From Streptomyces sp. NBC_01429 (GTDB lineage: Bacteria > Actinomycetota > Actinomycetes > Streptomycetales > Streptomycetaceae): DNA of 64,000 nucleotides. The notes beneath the pieces are model-generated. The model had not been told where the DNA came from, ran no database searches, and saw only the letters and a program-made list of their open reading frames with translations. Of this stretch, positions 17,774-26,505 are shown one piece after another; within the stretch, counting starts at the first letter, position 1, and each line of letters begins with the position of its first letter. The translations under genes and the position numbers were made by a program. The DNA is taken from the NCBI RefSeq assembly GCF_036231945.1, contig NZ_CP109599.1, positions 1,826,001 through 1,890,000 on the forward strand. The letters are read 5' to 3'.

Positions 17774-18712
17774 TCAGGCTGTAACCGCTCGTTCGACCAA
17801 CGCCAGCGCCAGGTCGGGGAGTTCCCCCCGTTGCTCGGTTCCGCCGCCCAGCCAGTGCACGCGTGAGTCGCGGCGGAACCACGAATCCTGGCGGCGCGCG
17901 AAGCGTTTGGTGGCGCGTACGGTCTCGAAGCGCGCCTCCTCGTCGGTGCACTCGCCCGCGAGCGCCGCGAGCACCTGCTGGTAGCCGAGGGCGCGCGAGG
18001 CGGTGCGCCCCTCGCGCAGTCCCCGGGTCTCCAGGTCGCGCACTTCGTCGACGAGCCCCTCGTCCCACATCCGGTCGACGCGCCGCGCGATCCGCTCGTC
18101 CAGCTCCGGGCGGGCGACGTCGACGCCGATCTGCACGGTGTCGTAGACGGCTTCGTGGCCGGGCAGATTGGCGGTGAAGGGCTTGCCGGTGATCTCGATC
18201 ACCTCCAGCGCCCGGACGATCCGGCGGCCGTTGCTGGGCAGGATCGCGCGGCCCGCCTGCGGGTCGGCGGCGGCCAGCCGCGCGTGCAGCGCGCCGGAGC
18301 CGCGCAGGGTCAGCTCCGCCTCCAGCCGGGCCCGTACCCCGGGGTCGGTACCGGGGAAGTCGAGCGCGTCGATGGCGCCGCGTACGTACAGCCCGGAGCC
18401 TCCCACCAGCACGGGGGTACGGCCCGCCGCGAGCAGCCGGTCGATCTCCGTCCGGGCCCGCTTCTGGTACTCGGCGACGCTGGCGGCCTCGGTGACGTCC
18501 CAGATGTCGAGGAGATGGTGCGGGACGCCGGCACGTTCCTCGGTCGTCAACTTGGCCGTGCCGATGTCCATCCCCCGGTAGAGCTGCATGGAGTCGGCGT
18601 TGACGACCTCACCGCCGAGTTGCCGGGCGAGGTGAACGCCGAGATCTGACTTGCCGGCCGCGGTGGGACCGACGACGGCGATGACCCGCGGTGCGGTAGC
18701 TGCGCTTCTCAC
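17774..18712 (-). CDS. miaA: tRNA dimethylallyltransferase
   Basis: Transfers a dimethylallyl group to N6 of adenosine 37 in tRNAs reading UNN codons. MiaB, encoded nearby, then methylthiolates the product. The P-loop is AVVGPTAAGKSDLGVHLA near residue 15. Family signatures are NADSMQLYRGMDIGTAK, PHHLLDIWDV, VGGSGLYVRGAID and the C-terminal SRALGYQQVLA. I use the GTG at 18712, giving 312 residues, the usual family length. The frame stays open to 19147 but that stretch has no family similarity and overlaps another gene on the opposite strand. Confidence 0.95.
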   Translation of the reverse strand: MRSAATAPRVIAVVGPTAAGKSDLGVHLARQLGGEVVNADSMQLYRGMDIGTAKLTTEERAGVPHHLLDIWDVTEAASVAEYQKRARTEIDRLLAAGRTPVLVGGSGLYVRGAIDALDFPGTDPGVRARLEAELTLRGSGALHARLAAADPQAGRAILPSNGRRIVRALEVIEITGKPFTANLPGHEAVYDTVQIGVDVARPELDERIARRVDRMWDEGLVDEVRDLETRGLREGRTASRALGYQQVLAALAGECTDEEARFETVRATKRFARRQDSWFRRDSRVHWLGGGTEQRGELPDLALALVERAVTA

Positions 18713-18887
18713 TGCCCCAGTCTCGCAAACTCGCGGGCTCCTGCCCGAACGAGTTACGCAGCGCCGCACGCCGGTGCGTACGCCGGTGGCCGCACGCCGG
18801 CGCGCGCGGCGCACGGCGCGCGATGCCGCCGCCGCGAGTAATCTGTGAGGTACATAGGCTGTTGTTTCCTCCGAGGGAAGGTGGCCC

Positions 18888-19133
18888 ATGGGCTTCCTGG
18901 ATTCACTGAAGGCCAAGATCGGTCCGGCCCGTGACAAGGTCACCGACCTCGCGCAGCAGCACGGGGACAAGATCGAGCAGGGACTGGACAAGGCTGCCCG
19001 TACGGTCGACGAGAAGACCAAGGGCAAGTACAGCGACAAGATCGGTACCGGCACGGACAAGGCGAAGGGCGCCCTGGACAAGCTCGCCCACAAGGACGAC
19101 GGAACTCCCCCGCCGCCCGCCGCCTCCTCTTGA
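18888..19133 (+). CDS. Small MT0933/Rv0909-type antitoxin-like protein
   Basis: 81-residue, highly charged, helical protein (MGFLDSLKAKIGPARDKV, then repeated lysine-rich helix segments and a Pro-rich tail). It resembles the MT0933_antitox family (Rv0909-like) common in actinomycetes, where function is often only assumed. The ATG at 18888 has GGAAGG 6 bases upstream. It lies alone on the plus strand inside a minus-strand block, opposite an unused upstream extension of the miaA frame, and is followed by a strong terminator. No toxin gene adjoins it. Confidence 0.8.
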   Translation: MGFLDSLKAKIGPARDKVTDLAQQHGDKIEQGLDKAARTVDEKTKGKYSDKIGTGTDKAKGALDKLAHKDDGTPPPPAASS

Positions 19134-19148
19134 TCCACCGCACGCACA

Positions 19149-19189
19149 CCTGGGCGCGTCCCGCCGCCCGTCGGCGGGACGCGCCCAGG
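19149..19189. terminator. Strong hairpin terminator
   Basis: Perfect 18-bp stem: 19149-19166 (CCTGGGCGCGTCCCGCCG) pairs with 19172-19189, loop CCCGT. It lies between the convergent small antitoxin-like gene and the extradiol-dioxygenase-like gene. Confidence 0.9.
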
Positions 19190-19219
19190 CCATGTCCATG
19201 AACCGGACGCGGGGCGGTC

Positions 19220-19948
19220 CTAGGACCAGACGGCCACGAAGTAACCGACGCCGTACGGCGCGTCCTCGTACAGCAACTCGCCGCCCAGCCCCGCGCCCTG
19301 CGCCGCGCCCGCGAGCACCTGCCAGGGCGCCCGGCCCGCCGCCTTGAGCGCGCGGGCAGGTTCCGTTTCCAGCGCCAGCAGCCCCGGCACATCAGCGGCC
19401 GCCAGGGCCCGCGCCGCTTCCGCGTCGAAGGCCGGCGCCCGCTCGTCCAGATACCCGGGGGCCTTGACCGTACGGCAGGCACTGCCGTCGCCCATGACGA
19501 GCAGGGCCACCCGGTCGGCTCCCGCGGCGAGCTCCCGCCCCGCCCCGGCACAGTCCTCGGGGGCCAGCGCCTCCCCCACGCCCAGCCCCGATACCGGGGC
19601 GCCGCTCCAGAGGACGTGCTCCAGCAGCCAGGCGGCGACGGCAAGGGAGGCGGGCAGTTCGCGTCCCGCCGCCGATTCCGGCCCAGGCTCGGTGCGGACC
19701 CCGCCGAGTACGGCTTCGGAGTCGACGCCGAAGCCTCTGAAGGAGCCGACGGCGCCCTGCGGGTGGACCCCGAGGCCCGTCTCCCCCGCGGGGCCGACGA
19801 CGACCAGCCGGTCGGGGCGTGCGGCGGCCAGCACGCCGAGCGCCCGCGCGCACGCGGCGCGCGCGGCGTCGAGTTCGGGAGCGGCACCGGCGGCTACGGC
19901 GGGCACGAGCAGGGGCGGGCTGGGGCACACGGCGGCGGATACGAGCAT
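19220..19948 (-). CDS. Class III extradiol dioxygenase LigB/MEMO-like protein
   Basis: 242 residues beginning MLVSAAVCPSPPLLVP, resembling the class III extradiol ring-cleavage dioxygenase subunit B-like fold. Classical metal ligands are not clearly conserved in what I can see, so catalysis is doubtful. Motifs include DRLVVVGPAGET, ALLVMGDGSACR and a C-terminal GGELLYEDAPYGVGYFVAVWS. The ATG at 19948 is the only start that keeps the conserved first strand. It sits downstream of the miaB-unknown pair on the same strand. The real function is unknown. Confidence 0.75.
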   Translation of the reverse strand: MLVSAAVCPSPPLLVPAVAAGAAPELDAARAACARALGVLAAARPDRLVVVGPAGETGLGVHPQGAVGSFRGFGVDSEAVLGGVRTEPGPESAAGRELPASLAVAAWLLEHVLWSGAPVSGLGVGEALAPEDCAGAGRELAAGADRVALLVMGDGSACRTVKAPGYLDERAPAFDAEAARALAAADVPGLLALETEPARALKAAGRAPWQVLAGAAQGAGLGGELLYEDAPYGVGYFVAVWS

Positions 19949-20020
19949 GATCGGCAGCCTAAACGGCGCGACGCCCGGCCGTACCCGCGAGGAGCGGATG
20001 CCCCCTTCATGGGAAGGGCG

Positions 20021-20479
20021 TCACGGAGCGCCCGCGCCCGGCAGGTCCTCGCGGCCGAGCCAGGAGGGCACCTCCGGAACGTCCGCGTCCCAAGGGCGGG
20101 GCGGTTCCGGCGGCGGAGGAGGAGCAAGCGGCGGCGGAGGCAGCGGCGGATCCGCCCGGACCGGTTCGGCAGGCGGGGCGGGAGCCGGGGGCGGCGGGTC
20201 GCTGTCGTACAGCAGCTCGGCCACGGTGAACCGGCAGTGGAACTGCTGCCACACGCCCTCGATGACGAGCAGGTAGCCGTCCCCGTCCGCGTAGAGCCTG
20301 GTGCGTTTGGGATTGGCCGGATGCATGGGCGAGAAGCGTCTGGCGCGCCCGAGCAGCTCGGCCATCGCCTCTTCCCTGGTCCCGTCCACATGGGCCAGGA
20401 CATCGGGCGCCCACACCCGCTTCTGATTGCCGAATCCGAGATTCTGCTCGACGATCAGCCCCCACCTGGTGGCCGTCAC
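20021..20479 (-). CDS. Conserved hypothetical protein coupled to miaB
   Basis: 152 residues. The N-terminal 95 are globular ([20 protein letters not shown], then [20 protein letters not shown]). The C-terminal 55 are an almost pure Pro/Ala-rich tail. The GTG at 20479 overlaps the miaB stop in a GTGA arrangement, so translation is probably coupled. I do not recognise a functional family. Constant linkage to miaB in streptomycetes would suggest a tRNA-related or simply piggy-backed role, which is inference only. Confidence 0.75.
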   Translation of the reverse strand: MTATRWGLIVEQNLGFGNQKRVWAPDVLAHVDGTREEAMAELLGRARRFSPMHPANPKRTRLYADGDGYLLVIEGVWQQFHCRFTVAELLYDSDPPPPAPAPPAEPVRADPPLPPPPLAPPPPPEPPRPWDADVPEVPSWLGREDLPGAGAP

Positions 20480-21963
20480 TCGACCGCGCAACCGCCCGTG
20501 ACCGCCGGAAGCGGGGCCGGGACCCCGACCGTGGGCAGTCCCAGCAGCACACCGGCCGGCTTCGGGGCGGAGGCGGCGTTCCGCCGCTCCCAGGCGTCAC
20601 CGGCGCGGGTGCGGCGCACCGCCGGGGCGGGTCCCTCGGCGAGCAGGTGGTGCGGGGCCGCGTAGGTGATCTCCACGGTCACCACATCGCCGGGCCGCAC
20701 CTCCTCGTCCGGCTTGGTGAAGTGGACGAGACGGTTGTCGGGGGCGCGGCCCGAGAGCCGGTGGGTGGCTCCGTCCTTGCGGCCCTCGCCCTCGGCGACC
20801 ATGACCTCCAGCGTCCGGCCGACCTGCTGCTTGTTCTCCTCCCAGGAGATCTCCTCCTGGAGGGCGGACAGCCGCATGTAGCGCTCCTGGACGATCTCCT
20901 TGGGGATCTGCCCGTCCATGTCGGCGGCCGGGGTGCCGGGGCGCTTGGAGTACTGGAAGGTGAACGCCTGCGCGAAGCGCGCCTCGCGCACGACCTTCAT
21001 CGTCTGCTCGAAGTCCTCCTCGGTCTCGCCGGGGAAGCCCACGATGATGTCGGTGGAGATGGCGGCGTGCGGGATCGCGGCGCGCACCTTGTCGATGATG
21101 CCCAGGTAGCGGTCCTGCCGGTACGAGCGGCGCATCGCCTTCAGGATCGGGTCCGAGCCGGACTGGAGCGGCATGTGGAGCTGCGGCATCACGTTCGGGG
21201 TCTCGGCCATCGCCGCGATCACGTCGTCCGTGAAGTCACGCGGATGCGGCGAGGTGAAGCGGACACGCTCCAGCCCCTCGATCGCGCCACAGGCGCGCAG
21301 CAGCTTGGAGAACGCCTCGCGGTCGCCCATGTCGGAGCCGTACGCGTTGACGTTCTGGCCGAGCAGCGTGATCTCGGAGACGCCCTCGGAGACCAGCGCC
21401 TCGATCTCGGCGAGGATGTCGCCGGGGCGGCGGTCCTTCTCCTTGCCGCGCAGCGCCGGGACGATGCAGAAGGTGCAGGTGTTGTTGCAGCCGACCGAGA
21501 TGGAGACCCACGCGGCGTACGCGGACTCGCGGCGGGTCGGCAGCGTGGAGGGGAACGCCTCCAAGGACTCCGCGATCTCGATCTGCGCCTCTTCCTGGAC
21601 GCGGGCGCGCTCCAGGAGGACCGGCAGCTTGCCGATGTTGTGCGTGCCGAAGACGACATCGACCCAGGGCGCGCGCCGCACGATGGTGTCGCGGTCCTTC
21701 TGCGCCAGGCAGCCGCCGACGGCGATCTGCATGCCGGGCCGCCTGGTCTTCATCGGCGCCAGCCGGCCGAGGTTGCCGTACAGCTTGTTGTCGGCGTTCT
21801 CCCGCACCGCGCAGGTGTTGAAGACGACAACATCGGCGTCCCCGTCGGCGCCTTCGGGCGCGCGGACGTATCCGGCTCCCTCCAGCAGGCCCGACAGCCG
21901 CTCGGAGTCGTGGACATTCATCTGGCACCCGTAGGTGCGCACCTCGTAAGTCTTCGCGCTCAT
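20476..21963 (-). CDS. miaB: tRNA-2-methylthio-N6-dimethylallyladenosine synthase
   Basis: Radical-SAM methylthiotransferase that adds a methylthio group at C2 of i6A37 in tRNA, acting after MiaA. 495 residues. The N-terminal UPF0004 domain has the first cluster cysteines in [24 protein letters not shown] and AVGGCLAQK. The radical-SAM CxxxCxxC is [19 protein letters not shown] domain follows at the end, near [14 protein letters not shown]. The ATG at 21963 matches the family start. The frame extends to 22035 without similarity. It lies divergently from the TAXI gene. Confidence 0.96.
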   Translation of the reverse strand: MSAKTYEVRTYGCQMNVHDSERLSGLLEGAGYVRAPEGADGDADVVVFNTCAVRENADNKLYGNLGRLAPMKTRRPGMQIAVGGCLAQKDRDTIVRRAPWVDVVFGTHNIGKLPVLLERARVQEEAQIEIAESLEAFPSTLPTRRESAYAAWVSISVGCNNTCTFCIVPALRGKEKDRRPGDILAEIEALVSEGVSEITLLGQNVNAYGSDMGDREAFSKLLRACGAIEGLERVRFTSPHPRDFTDDVIAAMAETPNVMPQLHMPLQSGSDPILKAMRRSYRQDRYLGIIDKVRAAIPHAAISTDIIVGFPGETEEDFEQTMKVVREARFAQAFTFQYSKRPGTPAADMDGQIPKEIVQERYMRLSALQEEISWEENKQQVGRTLEVMVAEGEGRKDGATHRLSGRAPDNRLVHFTKPDEEVRPGDVVTVEITYAAPHHLLAEGPAPAVRRTRAGDAWERRNAASAPKPAGVLLGLPTVGVPAPLPAVTGGCAVE

Positions 21964-22080
21964 CTCGCCCACCAGGGTACGGGGTCCCGCGCGGCCGTCG
22001 CCCGGGGATTCCCGGGAGGCCCGTGGCGACCTCAAGCCAAGCCCTGGTCATCACGGGGAGTGAGCTGACAGGATCGGCAC

Positions 22081-23082
22081 ATGTTCACTTTCCCGGCCCG
22101 GCCCGGCAGGGCCCGCGTTCTCCAGGGCGCCGCGGCGTTCCTGGTGGTGCTCGGGCTGCTGTTGTGGTGGCTGCTGCCGATCGGGAAGTCGACGCCGAAC
22201 GGCTCGGTCGTCTTCAGCACGGGGGTGAACAGCGGGGTCTACGAGCGGTACGGAAAGCTGCTGAAGGAGGATCTCGGCCGCGATCTGCCCGATGTGTCGG
22301 TCGCGCTGCGGAGCAGCGAGGGATCGCAGGAGAACATCGCGCGGGTGGCCTCCGGTGACGCTCAGTTCACCATCGCCACGGCCGACGCGGTGGCGAAGTA
22401 CCAGATGGACGACAAGCCGGGCGCGGACCGGCTGAGCGGCTGTGCGCGCCTGTACGACGACTATGTGCAGCTGGTCGCCGCCAAGGACAAGAAGATCGGC
22501 TCCGTCGCCGACCTGGCCGGCCGGCGCGTGGGCGTGGGGCAGGACAGGTCGGGGGTCCGGCTGATAGCCGACCGGATCCTGACGGCCGCGGGGCTCGACC
22601 CGGAGAACGGGATCACCCCGGTCTCGTCCGGCATAGACACGATGCCGGGCCAGCTCGAACGGGGCGAGCTGGACGCCTTCTTCTGGTCGGGCGGGCTGCC
22701 GACCAGCACCATCCAGAAGCTGTCCAAGCGCTTCGCCATCAACCTGGTCCCGCTGACGCCCTCCCTGATCAACCAGTTGCACGCCTCGGGCGGGGCGGCC
22801 GCGCGCTATTACCGGTCCGCCGCGATGCCCGCGGACGCCTACGGCGAGGCGCAGGGGAACAAGGCGGTGCCGACCGTCGCGGTGGCCAATCTCCTGGTCA
22901 CCACGGACCGGGTCTCCACCGAGTTGGTGAAGGGCTTCACCCGTACCGTGATCAAGAGCCGGGACCGCATAGGCAAGGAGGTCCACCCCGCGCAGCTGGT
23001 GGACCTGCGGACCGCGATATACACGGACCCGCTCCCCCTGCACGAGGGCGCCCAGCAGTACTACCGGTCGGTCAAACCCTGA
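22081..23082 (+). CDS. TAXI-family solute-binding protein, membrane-anchored, orphan
   Basis: 333 residues. An N-terminal transmembrane anchor (LQGAAAFLVVLGLLLWWLL) precedes a periplasmic-binding domain of the TRAP-associated extracytoplasmic immunogenic (TAXI) type: VVFSTGVNSGVYERYGK, LRSSEGSQENIARVASGDA, DLAGRRVGVGQDRSGVR and ELDAFFWSGGLPT. No TRAP membrane subunit is nearby, so it may sense or deliver a ligand rather than feed a TRAP transporter. It converges on the gluK kinase gene with only 30 bases between stops. Known TAXI proteins bind glutamate or other small acids, which fits the glutamate genes next door. Confidence 0.88.
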   Translation: MFTFPARPGRARVLQGAAAFLVVLGLLLWWLLPIGKSTPNGSVVFSTGVNSGVYERYGKLLKEDLGRDLPDVSVALRSSEGSQENIARVASGDAQFTIATADAVAKYQMDDKPGADRLSGCARLYDDYVQLVAAKDKKIGSVADLAGRRVGVGQDRSGVRLIADRILTAAGLDPENGITPVSSGIDTMPGQLERGELDAFFWSGGLPTSTIQKLSKRFAINLVPLTPSLINQLHASGGAAARYYRSAAMPADAYGEAQGNKAVPTVAVANLLVTTDRVSTELVKGFTRTVIKSRDRIGKEVHPAQLVDLRTAIYTDPLPLHEGAQQYYRSVKP

Positions 23083-23112
23083 CGTCCCGACGAGCGCGCG
23101 GGGCACCGGGTC

Positions 23113-24504
23113 TCACGGTGTCGGCGCCGATCGCGGGAGGCTGAGCGTCACCCGCAGGCCGCGTGGTTCCCCGTGCGCGTACGAGATGGAGCCGCCGCCC
23201 GCCGTGAGCAGCGCCCTGGTGATGGACAGGCCGAGTCCTGAGCCCTTGATGTTCTGGTGCCGGCCGCTGCGCCAGAAGCGGTCCCCGATCCGGGCGATCT
23301 CGTCGTCCGTGAGACCGGGTCCGCCGTCGCTGACGACGATCGTGGAGGTGGCGCCCTCGCCGGTGACGGTGACCGTGACCTCTTCGCCCGCCGGAGTGAA
23401 TTTCAGCGCGTTGTCGATCACGGCGTCCAGTGCGCTGGAGAGCGCGATGGGGTCGGCCCAGGCGGTGACCGCGGCACGGCACTCGGTCAGTCCGACGCCC
23501 TTCTCCTCGGCGAGGGCGCGCCAGGCCGCGACCCGCTCGGTCGCCACCTCACCGATGTCGGTGAGCCGCAGATCGGCGGCGCTGTGCTCGGCCAGCGCCA
23601 GCCCCAGCAGGTCGTCCAGGACCTGGGCGAGCCGCTTGCCCTCGGTCCGTACGGCGGCGATCTCCGGGTTCCCCTCGGGCAGTTCGAGGCCGAGGAGTTC
23701 GATCCGCAGCAGCAGCGCGGCGAGCGGATTGCGCAGTTGGTGGGAGGCGTCGGCGACGAAGGCGCGCTGCTGTTCCAGTACGTCCTCGACGTTGTCGGCC
23801 ATCTCGTTGAACGAGTCGGCCAGCCGTCGCAGTTCCGGCGGACCGCCGGCCGCGGCGACCCGGGACTTCATCCGGCCGGTGGCGATGTCGTGGGTGGCCG
23901 CGTCCAGCACCCGTACGGGACGCAGCACCCAGCCCGTCAGCCGGACGGCCAGCCCCACGGCGACCAGCATGGCCAGCGCCTCGCCCGCGGCGATGTACAG
24001 CCAGCCCCTGAGGATCCGTGAGCGCATCTGGTCGGTCGGGGAGTCGGTCACCACGACCGCGACCACGTCTCCGTCCCGTACCACCGGCGAGTCGACGATG
24101 AGCCGGCCGTCCTGCCAGGGCCAGACCTGCTCGGGGTCGCCGCTGCGGCGGCCGAGCAGGGCCTCCTTGAAGGACTTGCGGCCCTGTCCGTCCACCGGCA
24201 CGCTCCAGTTCTCCGGAGCGCTGGCCATCGCGTCGTCGTCCCGGTAGAAGACGCCGACCCGGATGCCGTACACGTCGTAGTAGCGGTCGAGTTCCTCCGC
24301 GAGCAGTTCACGGCGCTCCTCGGTTCCCGAGGAGCCCTCGGCGACGAACTGGGCGAGCGCCGCGACCCGCGCCGTGTCGTCGATCCGGTCCACGACGACC
24401 TTCTGCTGTTCGGCGGCGGCGAGTCTCACGGCGAGCGGAAACCCCAGCGCGAGGAGTACGCCCGCCATGAGAACGATCAGCAGGGGGAACAGGCGGCTGC
24501 TCAC
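23113..24504 (-). CDS. gluK: Sensor histidine kinase of the glutamate-uptake system
   Basis: 463-residue membrane sensor kinase. TM1 is at residues 5-25, followed by an extracytoplasmic loop of about 140 residues and TM2 near 170-190 (GEALAMLVAVGLAVRLTGWV). Next come HAMP (RPVRVLDAATHDIATGRM), HisKA with phospho-acceptor His in FVADASHQLRNPLAALL, and HATPase with VIDNALKFTPAG, VSDGGPGLTD and GSGLGLSITRA. It starts 6 bases after the stop of the response-regulator gene. It is named from synteny with the published S. coelicolor GluR-GluK pair, which controls gluABCD. The ligand assignment here is inferred. Confidence 0.9.
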   Translation of the reverse strand: MSSRLFPLLIVLMAGVLLALGFPLAVRLAAAEQQKVVVDRIDDTARVAALAQFVAEGSSGTEERRELLAEELDRYYDVYGIRVGVFYRDDDAMASAPENWSVPVDGQGRKSFKEALLGRRSGDPEQVWPWQDGRLIVDSPVVRDGDVVAVVVTDSPTDQMRSRILRGWLYIAAGEALAMLVAVGLAVRLTGWVLRPVRVLDAATHDIATGRMKSRVAAAGGPPELRRLADSFNEMADNVEDVLEQQRAFVADASHQLRNPLAALLLRIELLGLELPEGNPEIAAVRTEGKRLAQVLDDLLGLALAEHSAADLRLTDIGEVATERVAAWRALAEEKGVGLTECRAAVTAWADPIALSSALDAVIDNALKFTPAGEEVTVTVTGEGATSTIVVSDGGPGLTDDEIARIGDRFWRSGRHQNIKGSGLGLSITRALLTAGGGSISYAHGEPRGLRVTLSLPRSAPTP

Positions 24505-24510
24505 GGGCGG

Positions 24511-25224
24511 CTACGGCCCCTGGTGCGCGGCCGGGACGACGAGCCGGTAGCCGACTCCCCGTACGGTCTCGATCAGCGCGGGCATGCCGAGCTTGCCGCG
24601 CAGCGAGGCGACATGGACTTCGAGCGTGCGGCCGGTGCCTTCCCAACTGGTGCGCCACACCTCGCTGATGATCTGCTCCCGGCCGAAGACCACACCGGGG
24701 CGCTGGGCGAGCAGCGCCAGCAGATCGAATTCCTTACGGGTCAGCTGGACCGCCGCGCCGTCGACGCTGACGCGTCTGGTGGGCAGTTCGAGGGTGAGCC
24801 GGCCCAGCCGCTGGGCGGTCTCCGGCCCGGGTCCTGGCTCGTCCCCGCTCGTCGTGCGCCGGCTGACGGCGTGGATCCGGGCGAGCAGTTCACCGGTGTC
24901 GTACGGCTTGACGACATAGTCGTCGGCCCCCAGGTTGAGGCCATGGATCCGGGACCGGACATCGGCACGCGCCGTCACCATGATCACCGGGGTCGCGGTG
25001 ATCTTCCGGATCTTGCCGCAGACCTGGTAGCCGTCCTGGTCGGGCAGGCCGAGGTCGAGCAGCACCACCCCGAACGGTGACTTGCCGGCGTTGGCGGCGG
25101 GAAGCAGCGCCTGAAGCGCCTCCTCGCCGTTGCGGGCATGCGTCACCTGGAATCCATGCTTGGCGAGCACGGCCGACAGGGCGGCGGCGACATGGTCGTC
25201 GTCCTCCACGAGCAGCAGTCTCAC
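24511..25224 (-). CDS. gluR: OmpR-family response regulator of the glutamate-uptake system
   Basis: 237 residues. The receiver domain has acidic pocket EDDD, phospho-acceptor Asp in VVLLDLGLPDQDGYQV and Lys in DDYVVKPYDTGELLA. The winged-helix domain has LTRKEFDLLALLAQRPG and GRTLEVHVASLRGKLG. It is upstream of gluK in the same operon and divergent from gluA. Its likely targets are its own promoter and gluABCD, within the 25225-25508 spacer. ATG start at 25224. Confidence 0.93.
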   Translation of the reverse strand: MRLLLVEDDDHVAAALSAVLAKHGFQVTHARNGEEALQALLPAANAGKSPFGVVLLDLGLPDQDGYQVCGKIRKITATPVIMVTARADVRSRIHGLNLGADDYVVKPYDTGELLARIHAVSRRTTSGDEPGPGPETAQRLGRLTLELPTRRVSVDGAAVQLTRKEFDLLALLAQRPGVVFGREQIISEVWRTSWEGTGRTLEVHVASLRGKLGMPALIETVRGVGYRLVVPAAHQGP

Positions 25225-25258
25225 GGGCCCCCTTCTTCGCGGTCGCGGTCATGAACGA

Positions 25259-25295
25259 GTACGTGCATCGGTACGTACCCGAGTAAGTACGTACC
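25259..25295. promoter_or_regulatory. Clustered GTACGT elements in the gluR-gluA spacer
   Basis: GTACGTGC at 25259, the palindrome GGTACGTACC at 25270-25279 and GTACGTACC at 25287-25295 form a compact cluster 35-70 bases from the gluR start. Such an array is what a dimeric OmpR-type regulator could bind. The assignment to GluR is inference. Confidence 0.4.
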
Positions 25296-25508
25296 TGGCA
25301 TCCACGCCGATGGTGCCGCGCCAGTCAAGTGTCTTCCCGTTACGCCGAGGTTTCCGTTACCCACCCGGTACTCCCCGCACCGTCCCCTTCACACGGAGTG
25401 TCCGGTTGCGGCCGGATCGTTATGCTCAATTTCAGCTCAGATGTAATGACGCTGATCGCAGTGCGTGACTAAGGTCCTCCCAACCGAGGAGGACGGAGCA
25501 AAAAGCCG

Positions 25509-26294
25509 ATGAGCGGAGTGTCAGCGACCAAGGGCACCGAGGACGCCGGGCCGGCGACGGGCGACCTGGTCGTACTGAGCAACGTGAACAAGCACTTCGG
25601 CGCGCTGCATGTGCTCCAGGACATCGACCTGACCATCGCCCGTGGCGAGGTCGTGGTCGTCATCGGGCCCTCCGGGTCCGGCAAGTCCACACTGTGCCGC
25701 ACCATCAACCGCCTGGAGACGATCGATTCGGGCGCCATCACGATCGACGGGAAGCCGCTGCCGGACGAGGGCAGGGAGCTGGCCAGGCTGCGCGCCGATG
25801 TCGGCATGGTCTTCCAGTCGTTCAACCTCTTCGCACACAAGACCGTGCTGGAGAACGTCACACTGGGCCAGCTGAAGGTCCGCAAGGCCGACAAGAAGGC
25901 GGCCGAGGAGAAGGCGCGGGCGCTGCTCGACCGGGTGGGCGTCGGCTCGCAGGCCGACAAGTACCCGGCGCAGCTCTCGGGTGGTCAGCAGCAGCGCGTC
26001 GCCATCGCGCGGGCGCTGGCGATGGACCCGAAGGTCATGCTCTTCGACGAGCCGACCTCGGCGCTCGACCCCGAGATGATCAATGAAGTGCTCGAGGTCA
26101 TGCAGCAACTGGCGCGCGACGGAATGACGATGGTCGTCGTCACCCACGAGATGGGCTTCGCCCGCTCGGCCGCGAACCGGGTGGTCTTCATGGCGGACGG
26201 CCGGATCGTGGAAGAGGCGTCACCCGACGAGTTCTTCAGCAATCCGCGCAGCGACCGGGCCAAGGACTTCCTGTCGAAGATCCTGCACCACTGA
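25509..26294 (+). CDS. gluA: Glutamate ABC importer, ATP-binding protein
   Basis: 261-residue ATPase of a polar amino-acid uptake transporter (GlnQ/GluA class). Walker A is [16 protein letters not shown]-loop [13 protein letters not shown], signature [16 protein letters not shown], Walker [15 protein letters not shown] and H-loop VVTHEMGF. The ATG at 25509 follows a short AGGAGG-like stretch (GAGGAGGACGG, ending 10-15 bases upstream). It is the first gene of gluABCD. A 211-base gap with repeats separates it from gluB, so subunit ratios may be set there. Confidence 0.96.
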   Translation: MSGVSATKGTEDAGPATGDLVVLSNVNKHFGALHVLQDIDLTIARGEVVVVIGPSGSGKSTLCRTINRLETIDSGAITIDGKPLPDEGRELARLRADVGMVFQSFNLFAHKTVLENVTLGQLKVRKADKKAAEEKARALLDRVGVGSQADKYPAQLSGGQQQRVAIARALAMDPKVMLFDEPTSALDPEMINEVLEVMQQLARDGMTMVVVTHEMGFARSAANRVVFMADGRIVEEASPDEFFSNPRSDRAKDFLSKILHH

Positions 26295-26413
26295 TTCCAC
26301 CGACTCCGCTGATCGCAGCGCTGATCCCGCCCGCCGGTCTCACCCACTGATTCCCGCACCGCCGTATCCGTACCGCCGGTGTCCGCGTCATTGATCACCG
26401 CATCAGTGGTCGG

Positions 26414-26454
26414 GGCTCTGCTCACGGCTCTTTCACAGCTCTTCTTACGGCTCT
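26414..26454. repeat. Phased GGCTCT repeats upstream of gluB
   Basis: GGCTCT occurs at 26414, 26426 and 26449, with AGCTCT at 26437, giving spacings of 12, 11 and 12 bases. Just upstream, CCACTGAT (26344-26351) is complementary to ATCAGTGG (26402-26409). This could be a regulator site or an RNA structure in the gluA-gluB leader. Confidence 0.5.
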
Positions 26455-26505
26455 ACCGAGTTGGCAGAACCTGTTCGTTCACGTCTCACCGAGGGAAGTT
26501 CACCC

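Noticed and set aside
18713..19147. Long N-terminal extension of MiaA
   Set aside because: The extension overlaps a convincing small gene on the other strand and has no similarity to MiaA. The GTG at 18712 gives a family-length protein.
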